A stretch of 64,000 nt of DNA from Xiphias gladius (taxonomy: Eukaryota; Chordata; Actinopteri; Istiophoriformes; Xiphiidae), in NCBI RefSeq assembly GCF_016859285.1, contig NC_053403.1, positions 2,656,448 through 2,720,447 on the forward strand. Reading direction: 5' to 3'. Each line of letters opens with the position of its first letter. Positions within the stretch are counted from its first letter, which is position 1. The notes beneath the pieces were generated by a model. The model was not told the origin of the DNA. It saw only the letters and a list, made by a program, of their open reading frames with translations, and did not search any database. Positions 15,501 through 25,283 of the stretch are shown piece after piece. Made by a program: the position numbers and the translations under genes.

Positions 15501-18500
15501 ATGATGGTCTTGACCGTAATGCTAATGGTGCTTTGGAAGAATACAAATTTTAATTAAGAATGTACAGATTTTGAACATTAGCACATAAAGTATTTTTTCA
15601 GTTTAATCCAATAATGTGTATCGACTGTGTTAGTTTGTGGGATTTAAAAACTTCAAAATTAAACACAGAATGTCTACTAGAGCTTGACAACCAGAGAAAA
15701 ACAAGACAAAGAGTCGACAGCCATGCAAATATGCTCAGAATGGCCGTGGTAACATGCTAATGTTTAGCAGGTATAATGTTTAATATGTTCATCATGCTAA
15801 CGTTTGACGTGTAGCACAAAGCGCAGCTAAGGCCGATGGGAATGTCATTAGTTTGTCAGGTATTTGCTCATAAGACAAAGTACTGGACTGGTTTTTGACC
15901 TGATGGCGGCGCTAGATGAAGGGTTAAGGGATCACCAAAGTTCAGCCAGTTCATCCTCAGGGGAAAACGAATGTCTCAACTAAATTTCACAGCGATCCCT
16001 CCAATAGTTGTTCAAATATTTCAGTTTGGATCCGAGTTGTCAGTCAACATTGCCGTCAGTGGAGCCAGGCCATTACTGTGGCACGGTTTAAAAAATCAAA
16101 ATAACCAGAATGCCTTTTCATTTCAATATGAGATGTAAGAGCCCGGTGTTACAGCCCCGTGTTAGAGGCCCTGTTGCCCTCGTACTGCCGCGCAGCCGTG
16201 CAGATAGCTTCAGGTTTGGCTGCTTCCAAGCCGAATTTTACCGAGACTAGAACCCACTCAGATGCGTTCACCTCACGTCATCTTCATTCTTCATCCATCT
16301 AAAACTGCGTATCCGCCTTTAGTGAGCAATAAAACCAACGCTCAGAATGTACAACATCTATGAAATACAGTCTTCCCGATCATGTGAATGCATCACTGAC
16401 GACGTCAGAGAGCTGGGGTGGTAGATTACGTGAAATTTGAAAAGTTAGGCCCCGGGCTCAAGTGGTTACTTTTGGGGAAACAACTGACTTATTTATAAAG
16501 GAGTCCTTAAGCTTTGATACTGTAGGAGAGTCTTCAGACATTTTCACTGTTTTCTCAAATTCCCTATAAATCGAGCAGGCCTATATGTCGGCCGATATTA
16601 GCTTATTGCATATACACGTGAGTGTGGGGGTGTTCTGGGTGTCAGTCACCAAGTAAGGAGAAATTGCAGTGTAGAACTGCCACACTAGGTTAAGTTCATT
16701 TAGAAACGGCGTCTCCATTATGGCTTTTCCACTAGGGGGCGCTGACGGGTTCATTGCTCAACTGTAAAATGTCTCGCTCGCTGTGTTCGTTTCATCCCCT
16801 CTGACCACGAATGAACTTGTCTGTCTAAATTTAGAAGGTCGTTTTTTATACGTATGCTGTTTGAGCTTTTTAAATTTTAAGGTTTTATTTCATATGAATT
16901 GCCTGTTTTACTTGTACTTGTTTTATCAGGTTTTTATCACTTTGGTCGGCCTTTTATTTATGAATTGATTGTGTTAATATTTTGTTTTTTAATTCAGTGT
17001 TAGTGTTACTTTCGTTGTGGCAGTGTGTGTTTGATGTGTCACCTGCTGTGAGCTGTCGAACCAGTGTATCTGTTGTTATTGTGCGAACTACTTTGCCCTC
17101 TGGGGATTATTGAATTTCTGTATCCATCTAAATCTAAGGGATCTATATAAAGATTCTCGTTTGTTAAGCGTTTATCTCGATAAATTGGAAATCGGCCGAT
17201 TGTTATCAGATTATTTTAATTTATTTTTTATTTTTTTAAACTCCTAAATATGAATATTTACTCCTCAAAACTCCAGTGTTGGTCTGGTTGTACTTGTACA
17301 GTCTAAAACCCAAAGATATTTAGCTTACTATCGTGGAAAATGAAGAAAACCAGTAAATATTCATATTTGAGAACCTGTTACCAGATAATTATTTTTTTTT
17401 TTTAATTCCTTTAACGATTAAGCGATTGTTGATTTAATTTCTGTCGGTTCGCTAATCGATTAATTGACTAAACAGCGCCTGCGGCCCCAGATGTAAAAAT
17501 GTAAAATTACTGTCATACTCATTTCTGGTCGCATGACCCACCCCGATGATGAACAGACATCGGTATCCTGCCCTAATATTTCAGCAGTTTAAATCCACAA
17601 ACATCAGTATCAGCTTCTGTGAATTTGTATCGGTCAAATCCGCGGTTTGTACACCGACTCCTTCCCAGGTTTGCACACATGAGCCTCCGGGTCCTTTTCA
17701 TGGCACCCTTCACCCACCCTGAGCCGAGCCACTCAGCAGGCCTGCCCCTATAAACAAACAAGTCCGCAGCTCGCAGCTGGTCATCGCCTTGGCAACAGTG
17801 AATCTGGAAGAAGCTGTGCGCTCCTTTTTTTTTTTTTTTTTTTTAAGTGTGTCTTTGTGAAGGGCTTGCAGCGATGGAACCACGGTACTTGAGGCGTCCA
17901 CAATGCTGCCGGCTGAATGCTTATTTCATTTTCTGAACAAAAAATGCAAATGCGGAGCTCCTGCTCTCTCCCCTTGTCAACGTCCCACCTCCCCCTCCAC
18001 CTCCACAGCCCGGTGTGATGCGACGTTTGAAAGAACTTCATTTTATCATGACAACTGATTTGTTCTGTAACCATGCCAAAAATGAAATAGTTGGTATTTT
18101 TTTTTTTTTTAATCTTTGAGGTTAAAGCTCACATCGGGTTAATTAGTATCCACATTTAATTTCAAATTGCCGTTGTTTTTTTTTCCTTAACTCAAAGAAA
18201 GGCATGTCAAATGACACGAATGTGAAATATTTCTCCTTATCATGAGAAAGTTTCAGGTAAAATATAGAGGAGTAGGCGATAACATCCTCCTCACTGCTGC
18301 AGTAAAACCATTAAGCTGCAGGTTGCCGTCTTTCTGTAGAGGACCGAGCTCTCTGCTTCTTTAAAAACTTTAAACTCGGCTCTGCAGAACCACTTCTGAA
18401 CATGTCGTCTTTTGTTCTCTGCAGATTCCAGGCAGAACAGTTTGCTGGGAGTGCCTCCCTCCTACCACCAGCCTCAATATCCAAGGTGAGTCGGCTGGTT

Positions 18501-21310
18501 TGTCTGCTTTTTCTAAGTCTGCGCTTTCTGGTTGTCACTAGAAGTAAAGTTCATGGTTATCGTGCCAACATTAACCCTTCGGTTCAGCTTTTCCTGTGTT
18601 GATGTTTTTGGTACCTCATCAGCCAAGGACTTAATCCACCATTGTTTTATTTATTTATTTATTTATTGCCTTTTTTGTAAATTAGAAATGTGGTTTTTGA
18701 AAACTCAACATCCTTTCCCTCGAACCTCCCTCTGTATGTTTCCTTTTTACAATCGTGGGTAAAACTCGTGTGAATTAACCATGTCAAGGCCCTGGTCTGG
18801 TTATTGTGGCTCGTCTCCGTCTAAATCCCCCCACAGATTTCCAGCCTTTTTACAGGAGCACTCGGCCTTCCACCGTCGAGGGGCTTTGCCGCCACTGCTG
18901 CTGAATTAAGATTTTTCCCTGTCGCTCTAAAACAAATTTCTCTCGAGGAGGTTTGTGCAACTTAATGAGGCATCACTAATGCTGTCGGAGGCTGCGTCAT
19001 TCCCTGCGCCGCAGCCGGCGAGTCCGCACAGAGCAGCTATTGATTCTGGCTCCGGGCCTCTCCAAAGTCCTAATCAGGTTCTCTGGTTCAACTTTTCAGG
19101 CCCATTGTGGCTCTGTGTCACCTCAGGTCAGTAGTTATTAGCGGCAACTGAAAACAGTTTCTTTAACTACTCAGGACCGGACCAAATGAAACGCAGGAGG
19201 AACTTGGAGAGTGGGGATTATGGATTCCAGCGCTCAGTTAAGTCCGGCTCTGGCCTGAGTGTGACATGGTTCAGTAATGAGGGATGGGGCTGCTGCTCTT
19301 AGTTCCCTCTCCCTTCATTGTTACGAAGAAGAGACTTTTAATATCACCGCTGGATTGACACATTGTCCGGTGGCAGTTTGGAGGGCCTCGGTGTGCAGGC
19401 TCAACACCGGGTCCCAGGGACGCAATGTGGATCTCGCTCATTTCAGGGATGAGCGAGATCCCGGCCATATGTGACTATGGTTCGTTTCATACCCTGTGCT
19501 CTTTCATGTGCTTCCATGCTAAGTCATCTCTGAGGAGAGGCTGTTTTATCTCCTTGAGAGCTCGATCCCTCAGCAAACGCGAGTCGATGGGGAATTTAGG
19601 GAGGTCACTTCGAGGCAGAATTAAAGGCCACTTCTCTTTTTGGATCAGGAAGTCCAGCATGTTAACGGACTGTTGTAACATGAATAAATCTAAACTTATC
19701 AACTGGCAAAATCAAACTTGTTTTTTTTTTTTTCATTTTATTTTTGATTAAAGAATAAAACCTTGGGATTTCTAGAGTCGCAGAAAATTAATGAATTGAT
19801 GTATAAAGAGGTAAATGAAAGTACGGAAAGTTGGACAGATTCTTGGTCTTGTTTACTTCTTCGATCAAACATTTCCGGATCTAAATCAAACCTTCGCTCA
19901 GTTAAACTGTATTTTCTTCAGGCAAAGTTCTTTTTTTGGCCTGATACTAACAATTATTTTCATTGTCCATATTTTTTTTTAATGTATTTCTTTCTTTCTC
20001 CAATTAATCCATCAGTCTATGAAACAGAAAATAGAGAAAATGTCACCGTTTCCAAATGGAAATGGTGATGTCTTCAAATGTCATTTTCTTTACCTCTCTC
20101 TCTTTTTTTGTACTATTAGGCAAAGAGATTCACTTAACAGGGATATAAAACAGTAGAGCTGCAACGGTTAATCAATTAATTGATAAGTCCAACGACAGAA
20201 AAATTACTGGCAACTATTTTGATAATCGATGAATCGTTATGAGTCATTTCTAAGAAAATCTTTTTTTTTTTTTTTTTCTAATTTTAGGTCCTCAAATGTG
20301 AATATTCTCTAGTTTCCATAGTCGTCATTGACCAGTGGCCTTGGGCTGTTTATCGGACAAAACGAGGCATTTTGAGACCTCCCCTCGGGCTTTCGCGAAA
20401 CTGCCGTGGACGTTTTTCACAATTTCCGACATATCTATGAGCAAAGACCTAACTGATTAATCGAGATAATTAAACAAAAGATGAATCTACACTAAAAATA
20501 ATCGTTAGTTGCAGCCTTATGAAATAAAGGAAAGCAGAACATCCTCCAACCAGAGAGTGAGTGGAGGTTTTTCATTATTTTTGGTTGAAAATTGGATGAA
20601 ACAATTAATGGATTTATCAAAATAGTTTAGATTATTAGATTATTGTTCTGTCAATTGATTCAACGTATTTTGGTACCAAAACTTTGCACCCGAATCAGAA
20701 ATTCTTAGAACAATACCAGACCTCTGAGTAAAGCAAGCCGAGCTTTTCATTTCTGCATTTTAAAAAAAATAAAGAACTGCAGTCTGACTCAGTGTTCACC
20801 CAAAAGCTGTTGCCGGTTTTTAATCCTTTACTCTGGGTCCTTTTGATCTATATTGTTTCACACTGCCCCGCTAACGATGTTCGAAACTTTGGGAGTAAAA
20901 GCTCCAATTCATCAGAAATCATTTAAAGGGTGATTATGTCAAAATGCTGTAGCAGTTTGTAATGGACCCATTCTTGTGAATTAACCGGTTTTTAACCTAT
21001 GCAAAAGTATTTCCAACTTCACGCCGTGATTACCTGAAAAACGTGTGACGATAAAGTATTACTTTGTGCTTCCTAACCAATGATGAAGTGTATTACCTAC
21101 ATTAGCAGGTTGTCTCTGATGTTTCGGTTTTCATTTGGAGTGCAGGCACTTCTTCTTTCAAGGTTTTTATAGCCACTTCAGACCAAAACACAACCCGGAG
21201 TTCAAAGAGAACTTTTAAAATATATGTATTAATTAAAGACCTTGTTAGAGTACTTAACGGTGCTATCTGAGAAGCTAAGTTAAGCTAAGTTCGATGTGTC
21301 CGTGTCTCCA

Positions 21311-21344
<34 letters not shown>

Positions 21345-23214
21345 CGGAGGTGGGGGTCACGGTTGGGATCGGGCCGTGCAGTCGCAGCAGTCGGCGTACC
21401 AGCAGAACATGAACCGTGGGCGGGGAGGAGGGGGGCCCGGCGGCTACCAGCAGCACTACGACCACCGCAGGGACGACTGGCACGATCGCAGGGACGAACG
21501 CAGGGACGACCGGGGGCACCAGCATCAGGTAAATCTTTCAGCTCTGCCAGTTACGCCGCCACCCCTCAGCCAGTGGCTGCATCGCTGCTCGGACGAGCTG
21601 TGGGCGGTGCTAAAGTTTCCGTCTTCAACTCAGAATTTCTCTACCCGTCATCTCGTATTTGCTATCAGGTCGTAATTAAGGACTAGAAAAGAGAGTGAAA
21701 TGAACGCAGAGCTTCCATTCCTCTAATAATTTAAACTTTCGTTTGCGTCGTCTTATTGATGAAAGTTTTTAAGGAGCTGAAGTCGCGAACGGCCGGAATC
21801 GACTGCCTGTTAAGTTTTGATTCTCCGGGCAGAGCTGTGGTTTAATCCTGCTTTACTTTATTTTTTTTTATTCTGCTCGATTTACGTTACGCTGCATATT
21901 CTATTTATCAGTTTATCTACTGTTCTTTTTATTAACTTCGTGAACAACTTAGACAATTAATTCATTGTCAAAAATTGCTGGCGATGAATTTTCGATTAAC
22001 CACCCAAAGGTTTCAGCTCGTATATTATCCATGCAGCGTCTTGTTTATCTTTAGTTTTCTCAACCCTGACCAAATTATGACAGAACCAGACACTTGGAGA
22101 ATGTTGTCCGGCAGCATTTTCTTCATCAGGCACCGAAGCTCTGGACTGAAACTCACCTAACTAAACATTTTAGTAGGCACACGTGCAGACCGTCCTTTTA
22201 AAATAAGGAAATGCAGATTATTTTTAAGACAGTTTTATTCAACCTTAAACGGTTTTGAGTGGCGGTTTTCTAACTGGCTTCCTGCCTGCTTCAGTAAAAG
22301 GCTGATATTAGGACTCTGTCCAGAACTTCTGCTTGGATTCAGCTTAATCAGGAGGTGACGAATAAAACCAGTGTTTAAAAAAACAAAAAAAAAAAACCAA
22401 ACAAACCACTGAACCAGTCCAGTTCTCTTCAGACTGGACGGAGAAGAAAATTCAGACATTTCCCTTTTGTTTGGTTCATTCTTCTAAAACTCAAAGGCCT
22501 GGTTTTAGAATTTGTGACAAGTTTGTACAAGTTTTTATTTTTCAGTTTTTTTTGTTTTTTATTTTTTCTCCCACAGTTAAAAACATGGACATTGCTTCTA
22601 GGAAAACATGTTACTGTTCATGTTACTCTGAATTATCCAGACCTCCCTTTTTTTTTTCTTTGCTTTTGGGTCTTATTTTTTCTTTTTTTCTGTTTTCTTT
22701 TGTTTTGTATTTTGGTTAAACCAACTCCTTAATAAAGCTGCTTCCAAACACATTATCCAAAAAAAAAAAAAGAAAATCTAATTCCTGCAGATTTTTTTAT
22801 TTTTCTGTTTTTAAGACCTGAGGTTCACCCGACACATTAATTTTTTTTTGTTTTGTTTTTTTTAAGAGCGGGATTAACATCAGTGGATTATTTTTTTTTT
22901 TTCCCTCCCCAACATTAAAACACTTCGGTTTAAATGCAGATTTAAATGGTGGGATTTTACGATAATGATATTTGATACGTGTGAAGGAAATGAAATTAAA
23001 CACCGATCCAGATAAAATGAACTTGATTCTACCAATATAGTTTCAAAGCTTGGGTTGAACACTGTTTTGTTTTATGGTCGTGGAGCAGGGGTTGTGTTCA
23101 AAATGTCGCTGGATTTGTCGGCAGTTCTAACTTGATCGTTTTGTCTTTCAGGGCTACAGCTCTGGCAGAGGTTACCCTCTTCCTCCTCCCTCCAGAAGAT
23201 ATAACTGGAATTAA
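532..23214 (+). CDS. xrn2: 5'-3' exoribonuclease 2 (Xrn2), C-terminal 415 residues, 13 exons, 5'-truncated by window edge
   Basis: Xrn2 is the nuclear 5'-3' exoribonuclease that degrades uncapped RNA, drives polymerase II termination and trims rRNA and snoRNA precursors. Coding exons read from splice signals and frame: 532-639, 1175-1264, 1610-1682, 2168-2251, 3066-3163, 4638-4717, 4860-4916, 6485-6553, 7739-7867, 9895-10013, 18425-18485, 21312-21528, 23152-23214 (TAA at 23212). Phases join throughout and total 1248 nt. Seen: [20 protein letters not shown] (exon 1), [84 protein letters not shown] and the C-terminus [13 protein letters not shown]. All match vertebrate XRN2 conserved region 2 and tail. 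The catalytic N-terminal region lies upstream of the window. The last exons encode a Gln/Gly/Arg-rich tail with a Q10 run and RRD-type repeats. The gene runs convergently towards nkx2.4. Individual exon edges could be off by a few bases. Confidence 0.96.
640..3065 (+). other. xrn2 introns between exons 1-5 of this window
   Basis: Four short introns (640-1174, 1265-1609, 1683-2167, 2252-3065) broken by three exons. The contents are AT-rich with poly-T runs (1911-1927). A long pyrimidine tract (about 2880-2990) lies upstream of the acceptor at 3065. Apart from a possible SINE head near 2000 I see nothing recognisable. Confidence 0.6.
1997..2060 (+). repeat. possible tRNA-derived SINE head fragment
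   Basis: CACTCAGGGGTAGAGCATGG resembles a tRNA-like A box, and GAGGTTCAGATCC about 20 bases later resembles a B box. This is the spacing of the tRNA-derived head of fish SINEs. No SINE body or tail can be recognised after it, so it is either a short relic or a chance match. Confidence 0.35.
3164..4637 (+). other. xrn2 intron, no recognised content
   Basis: 1.47 kb of AT-rich intron with a T17-like run at 4125-4141. I recognise no repeat family and no conserved-looking block. Confidence 0.5.
5396..5705 (+). repeat. interspersed MITE-like repeat, GGGCTGCAACT family, copy 1
   Basis: Begins GGGGCTGCAACTGATTAATG, followed by ATCGATT-rich sequence and a segment reading GTGACATCCTCAGATGTCTTG. That segment is typical of a very common fish repeat with GCTGCAACTA-type ends. 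The 3' part has AATAATCGATTATTGAAATG. At least three more copies occur in the window (17225, 20150, 45040), all in introns or intergenic DNA. The superfamily is unknown to me. Confidence 0.6.
6820..7345. repeat. dispersed repeat, copy 1 of a family shared with 32590-32800 and 38280-38420
   Basis: The blocks CCATTGGTTCCTACCGAAGA, GACGTAAATCT, GTTGGGGACTATTTTCAGCG and CACATTTGGTGC recur in the same order at 32590-32800. The trailing block GGATTTGCTGACAATAAGA recurs as GGGTTTGCTGACGGTAAGA near 38303. The spacing and order show one mobile family, probably a non-autonomous element. It has no coding capacity. Confidence 0.6.
7868..9894 (+). other. xrn2 intron (2.0 kb)
   Basis: Apart from the candidate regulatory block near 8.4 kb, the intron is AT-rich. 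A less repetitive stretch at 9470-9670 may also be conserved, but I see no specific signal in it. Confidence 0.45.
8335..8500. promoter_or_regulatory. candidate conserved non-coding element in xrn2 intron
   Basis: A non-repetitive block rich in homeodomain-type cores: CCCATTAGCCAG, TGATATTATCATTAAGG, GTGAATAATTGAAC and GGAATTAATTATGCACG. It stands out from the surrounding simple AT-rich intron. Xrn2 introns next to this developmental cluster are plausible enhancer hosts. The call is by composition and motifs only. Confidence 0.35.
10021..10066. repeat. (CA)n-type microsatellite (GACACACACA decamers)
   Basis: An imperfect CA tract organised as AGACACACAC units starts seven bases after the xrn2 exon that ends at 10013. 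Confidence 0.85.
11285..12105. repeat. probable interspersed repeat with ATCGGTATCGG-type ends
   Basis: CCCGACGATCGGTATCGGCT near 11320 and AATCGGCAGACAGC...GACTCGGATCAGGACC near 12045-12090 resemble the two ends of a fish MITE family rich in (A)TCGGTATCGG. Similar motifs recur near 16585, 17195 and 17560. The boundaries are approximate. Confidence 0.35.
12385..12610 (+). repeat. MITE-like repeat, degraded GGGCTGAAACT copy
   Basis: GGGCTGAAACTGAAGAATAT, then CAAATAATCGATGAATTGTC and AAAATGTCCAAAATAA. The layout resembles the GGGCTGCAACT repeat family (copy at 5396) but is more diverged. A 98-codon open frame across it is incidental. Confidence 0.4.
12655..12960. promoter_or_regulatory. candidate conserved non-coding element in xrn2 intron
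   Basis: About 300 bases of balanced composition flanked by poly-T and AT-rich DNA. It includes CTCCTAATCACGGCCTGTGC, TTGACTTTGATGTGCCAATT and CTTGCCAATTAGCTGTCC. There is no repeat signature and no coding frame that fits a known protein. It resembles vertebrate enhancers and would be tested by alignment to other fish and to mammalian XRN2 introns. Confidence 0.4.
13605..14035. promoter_or_regulatory. candidate conserved non-coding element in xrn2 intron
   Basis: A 430-base GC-balanced block contains CAGTAATGAGACTGTGG, CTCTGATAAAAGCATCC, TTAATAACCAGTCGG, GGCCATTATTGTCTTTACAC and GAGGCTGATAAGCCTCC. These include GATA, Sox-like ATTGT and homeodomain cores at enhancer-like density. It begins right after a T/G run at 13569-13594. 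Called from composition and motifs only. Confidence 0.4.
14690..14935. promoter_or_regulatory. candidate enhancer with NK2-type binding sites in xrn2 intron
   Basis: A compact non-repetitive block with TTAATTAA (14773-14780), GTCCACTTGTAATT (CCACTT at 14797-14802) and a second CCACTTAA (14890-14897). CACTTAA is the reverse complement of TTAAGTG, the core bound by NK2-class homeodomains. Two NK2-like sites about 90 bases apart next to nkx2.4 and nkx2.2 suggest auto- or cross-regulation. This is inference from motifs. Confidence 0.4.
15655..16085. repeat. high-copy percomorph interspersed repeat
   Basis: The successive blocks GGTAACATGCTAATGTTTAG, GATGGGAATGTCATTAGTTT, GGATCACCAAAGTTCA, TTCATCCTCAGGGGAAAACG and CCCTCCAATAGTTGTTCAAA match a repeat I remember as very common in percomorph fish genomes. 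It is non-coding and diverged. It supports a spiny-rayed fish source. Confidence 0.6.
16560..17215. repeat. probable MITE with TCGGCCGAT-containing ends
   Basis: CCTATATGTCGGCCGATATTAGC near 16580 and GGAAATCGGCCGATTGTTATC near 17190 look like the opposing ends of one element. Between them is AT-rich filler with ACTAGGGGGCGCTGACGG. The boundaries are approximate. Confidence 0.4.
17225..17492 (-). repeat. MITE-like repeat, GGGCTGCAACT family, copy in reverse orientation
   Basis: AAACCCAAAGATATTTAGCTTAC, TAACGATTAAGCGATTG and CTAATCGATTAATTGACTAAACAG, ending in GCGCCTGCGGCCCC, match the reverse complement of the family seen at 5396 and 20150. Confidence 0.5.
17640..18075. promoter_or_regulatory. 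possible conserved non-coding block in xrn2 intron
   Basis: GC-balanced, non-repetitive sequence around a poly-T run (17826-17844). It contains CCTATAAACAAACAAGTCCG (a forkhead-like AAACAAACA core) and CTTGGCAACAGTG. Weaker than the other candidates. Confidence 0.25.
18790..19330. promoter_or_regulatory. candidate conserved non-coding element in xrn2 intron
   Basis: About 500 bases of balanced composition with no repeat features. Examples are CTTAATGAGGCATCACTAATG, CAGCTATTGATTCTGGCTCC and AAGTCCTAATCAGGTTCTC. It lies just downstream of the 61-base exon 18425-18485. A further block of similar character runs 19490-19690. Possible regulatory host sequence; the basis is composition and homeodomain-like cores. 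Confidence 0.35.
20145..20522 (+). repeat. MITE-like repeat, complete copy with inverted ends
   Basis: The left end AGAGCTGCAACGGTTAATC and right end ATCGTTAGTTGCAGCCT are inverted relative to each other. The interior has TAATCGATGAATCG, GTCCTCAAATGTGAATA and GACTAATTAATCGA-like sequence. This is the most complete member of the family in the window, about 375 bases, non-coding. Confidence 0.6.
21312..21528 (+). CDS. xrn2: xrn2 penultimate exon: polyQ and R/D-rich low-complexity tail
   Basis: This exon completes a split Arg codon (AG|G) and then has ten CAG codons (21313-21342). A Gly/Gln/Tyr-rich stretch follows, then charged repeats ([19 protein letters not shown]). It corresponds to the RRDD/R-G-rich end of mammalian XRN2, but the Q10 tract is not in the human protein as I remember it. 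The acceptor AG is 21310-21311. Each CAG supplies a further AG, but all of these would be four bases or more downstream and out of frame. Confidence 0.9.
21529..23151 (+). other. last xrn2 intron
   Basis: AT-rich intron with many poly-T and poly-A tracts (for example 22372-22395, 22648-22700, 22760-22772). I see no recognisable repeat family and no conserved block. Confidence 0.5.
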
Positions 23215-23651
23215 ACTCAAAATGATGTTGGACTTGAAGGGGGGGGGGGGTGACGACAATTTTTAGGAGAAATATGTCATCTTTTTCACTTTATTGTCTT
23301 CTTGTACAATGAAATTTTGGGTTTTTTTTTTCCTTTTTATCCTACTTACAAAAAAGAAAAAAACTTGTTATGTAACGTGTGATTTTTAAGAGGAACAGCC
23401 TGTAAAACTTGTAAAATACAAGTGAGTCAAGGACAAAGTGTCCTGCTGTGTTTTATTTTATTTTTATTTTTATTTTTTTAATTTTTTTGAGCGAAATCCC
23501 TCCAAAGTGTCCGTGGGTTTTAGAAAGAAAGAGAAAAAAAAACAAAAGAAAACAACTGGTGAAATAAAGAATAGCAGTGATGTAGGAGCTGTATTTGTTT
23601 AGGAATGATCTTCTATATCTTCACGGAAAGGAAGTGCTTTTTCAAAATAAA
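23215..23651 (+). other. xrn2: xrn2 3' UTR with polyadenylation signals
   Basis: Begins after the TAA at 23212. It contains a G10 run (23239-23250 region) and T-rich tracts. AATAAA hexamers lie at 23563-23568 and 23646-23651; the first gives a 3' UTR of about 0.37 kb. A third AATAAA at 23995-24000 is less likely because it nears the nkx2.4 3' end. Confidence 0.55.
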
Positions 23652-24030
23652 CTGTTTGATTTCCACTTAAATTTTACTTATATTTAAAAGGAAAAAAAAA
23701 GACCACTTTAAAGTTCACTGATTTTAATCAGTCTCCCATCGTGTTTTTCAGATTGAACTGCTGGAGGTTTCACTGCAGAATAACCGAGACATTGAACGTT
23801 TTCTGGTGTTAAATTAGCATCAAACCACCGTTTATATATCTATGTCCGTTTATATCCACACGCCAGGTTTTGGAGCCTCTCTCCCGCTGTAAGTTCTCGC
23901 TCTTGTCAGTGCTCCAGGTACCACTTTTAAAAAAAAAAAAACCCCTCAAAAATCTATTAAAAAAAAAAAAAAAAATGTTTGCTTCGGGCTCCACAATAAA
24001 AACGTTGAAATGTTGAAAATGAAAATATCA

Positions 24031-24606
24031 TTTATTCAATACTGGAAACAAAATCAACTGTAACAAAGAATATTTAATGACTTACTTTCAATGAAAATAT
24101 TTCTCAGTTCGTTTAATTCCAAATCGAGAAACAGCTGTAGTTCCTCCCGGGATAGATGGTATTTTTATTTTTTATTTTATTTTAAACCGGTCTCTATTGC
24201 TTCACTTCGCATATACACCTGCAATAATTTAATTGGTCGTGGAAATGGCAGGGAAGCACAGTGAGCGCGCCTCGTCCTGAATCTCCTGAAATTAGATTTC
24301 ACGCTTTTGTTTCGGGGCCTTAAAATGCAGCGGCGATCACATCTGGCATGTACAAACAAAGACGAACAAACATTTCGTTTTGAAGGGAGAAAAAAATAAT
24401 TATGAGCAACATTCAGACCAGGTTCCAGGCTCTAATATATACAGTCTGTTTTGCACCGTATTGCTCAAAACCACCGAGTGTCTTTAGAGTCCCCGTGTGG
24501 ATAAAGGAACCAGAACTTTACGCACGGAAAGAAAATATTTCTGGTGCTTGTCCTCCGGCCGGTTCTCTAACGAATCCAACCCCCGCTGGTCCTCCAGCCG
24601 GTGCCC
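24031..24606 (-). other. nkx2.4: nkx2.4 3' UTR with polyadenylation signals
   Basis: On the minus strand AATAAA hexamers lie at 24169-24164 and 24036-24031, about 440 and 570 bases after the stop. Together with the xrn2 signals they show tail-to-tail gene ends within about 1.4 kb. Confidence 0.5.
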
Positions 24607-25283
24607 CTACCAAGTCCTCCCGTACAGTAAATTGGAGCCGATCATGCTGTTGGTGTACTCAATGAGCGCCGCGTCCGTTTGCGTCATGTTGATCTGCGCG
24701 TGCAGGCCCATCGGCGGACTGGGAGACAAATCCTCCAGCTCCTCCGTGGACGACAGCTGGTTCACCTGCTGCTGCTGCTGCTGCTGCTGCGGGGTCGCCG
24801 TCATGGCCTCCGCCGAGCCGCGCTGTCGGTCCCCGGTGTGGTTGGAGCCGCTGGAGTCGGTGCGGCAGCTCTTACCGTTCTTGGATAGCACCGGGGACAC
24901 GGAGGAGGAGCGGCGGGTGGTTGCGCAGAGGCCGCCGCCTCCACCACCTCCTCCGCTTCCGTCCTGCTGCAGGTGCTGCGCGGCTTTGTCCTTGGCCTGC
25001 CGCTTCAGTTTGTAGCGGTGGTTCTGGAACCAGATCTTGACCTGGTTCGGCGTCAGGTGGATCAGTCCGGCCAGGTGCTCCCGCTCCGGGGCGGACAGGT
25101 ACTTCTGCTGCTTGAAGCGCCGCTCCAGCTCGTACACCTGCGCCTGCGAGAAGAGCACCCGCCGCTTCCTGCGCGGCGCGGCGTGCAGCGTTACCATGGA
25201 CTTGGCGGTGGAGTCCATCCCGGCCAGACTGCCCACCATCCCGGACATGTTCATCCCGGCGGAGGGGCCCATGAATCTGGAAA
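24607..25283 (-). CDS. nkx2.4: nkx2.4 exon 2 (homeobox exon)
   Basis: Acceptor AG at 25285-25284. It encodes the last 224 residues plus two bases of the split Ile. It holds the complete homeodomain with Tyr at homeodomain position 54 within NHRYK, the hallmark of NK2 class. It also holds a G8 run, the degraded NK2-specific domain, Q8 and the YGRTW end. Upstream in-frame codons (beginning MRRTLFLLQ) are intronic. Confidence 0.93.

Larger units (their letters stand above)
10067..18424 (+). other. largest xrn2 intron (8.4 kb in total)
   Basis: A mosaic of AT-rich DNA, interspersed repeats (11220-12110, 12385-12610, 15655-16085, 16560-17490) and four GC-balanced blocks listed separately as candidate regulatory elements. 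No open reading frame here continues Xrn2: the flanking exons join in frame directly (split His codon C|AT). Confidence 0.6.
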
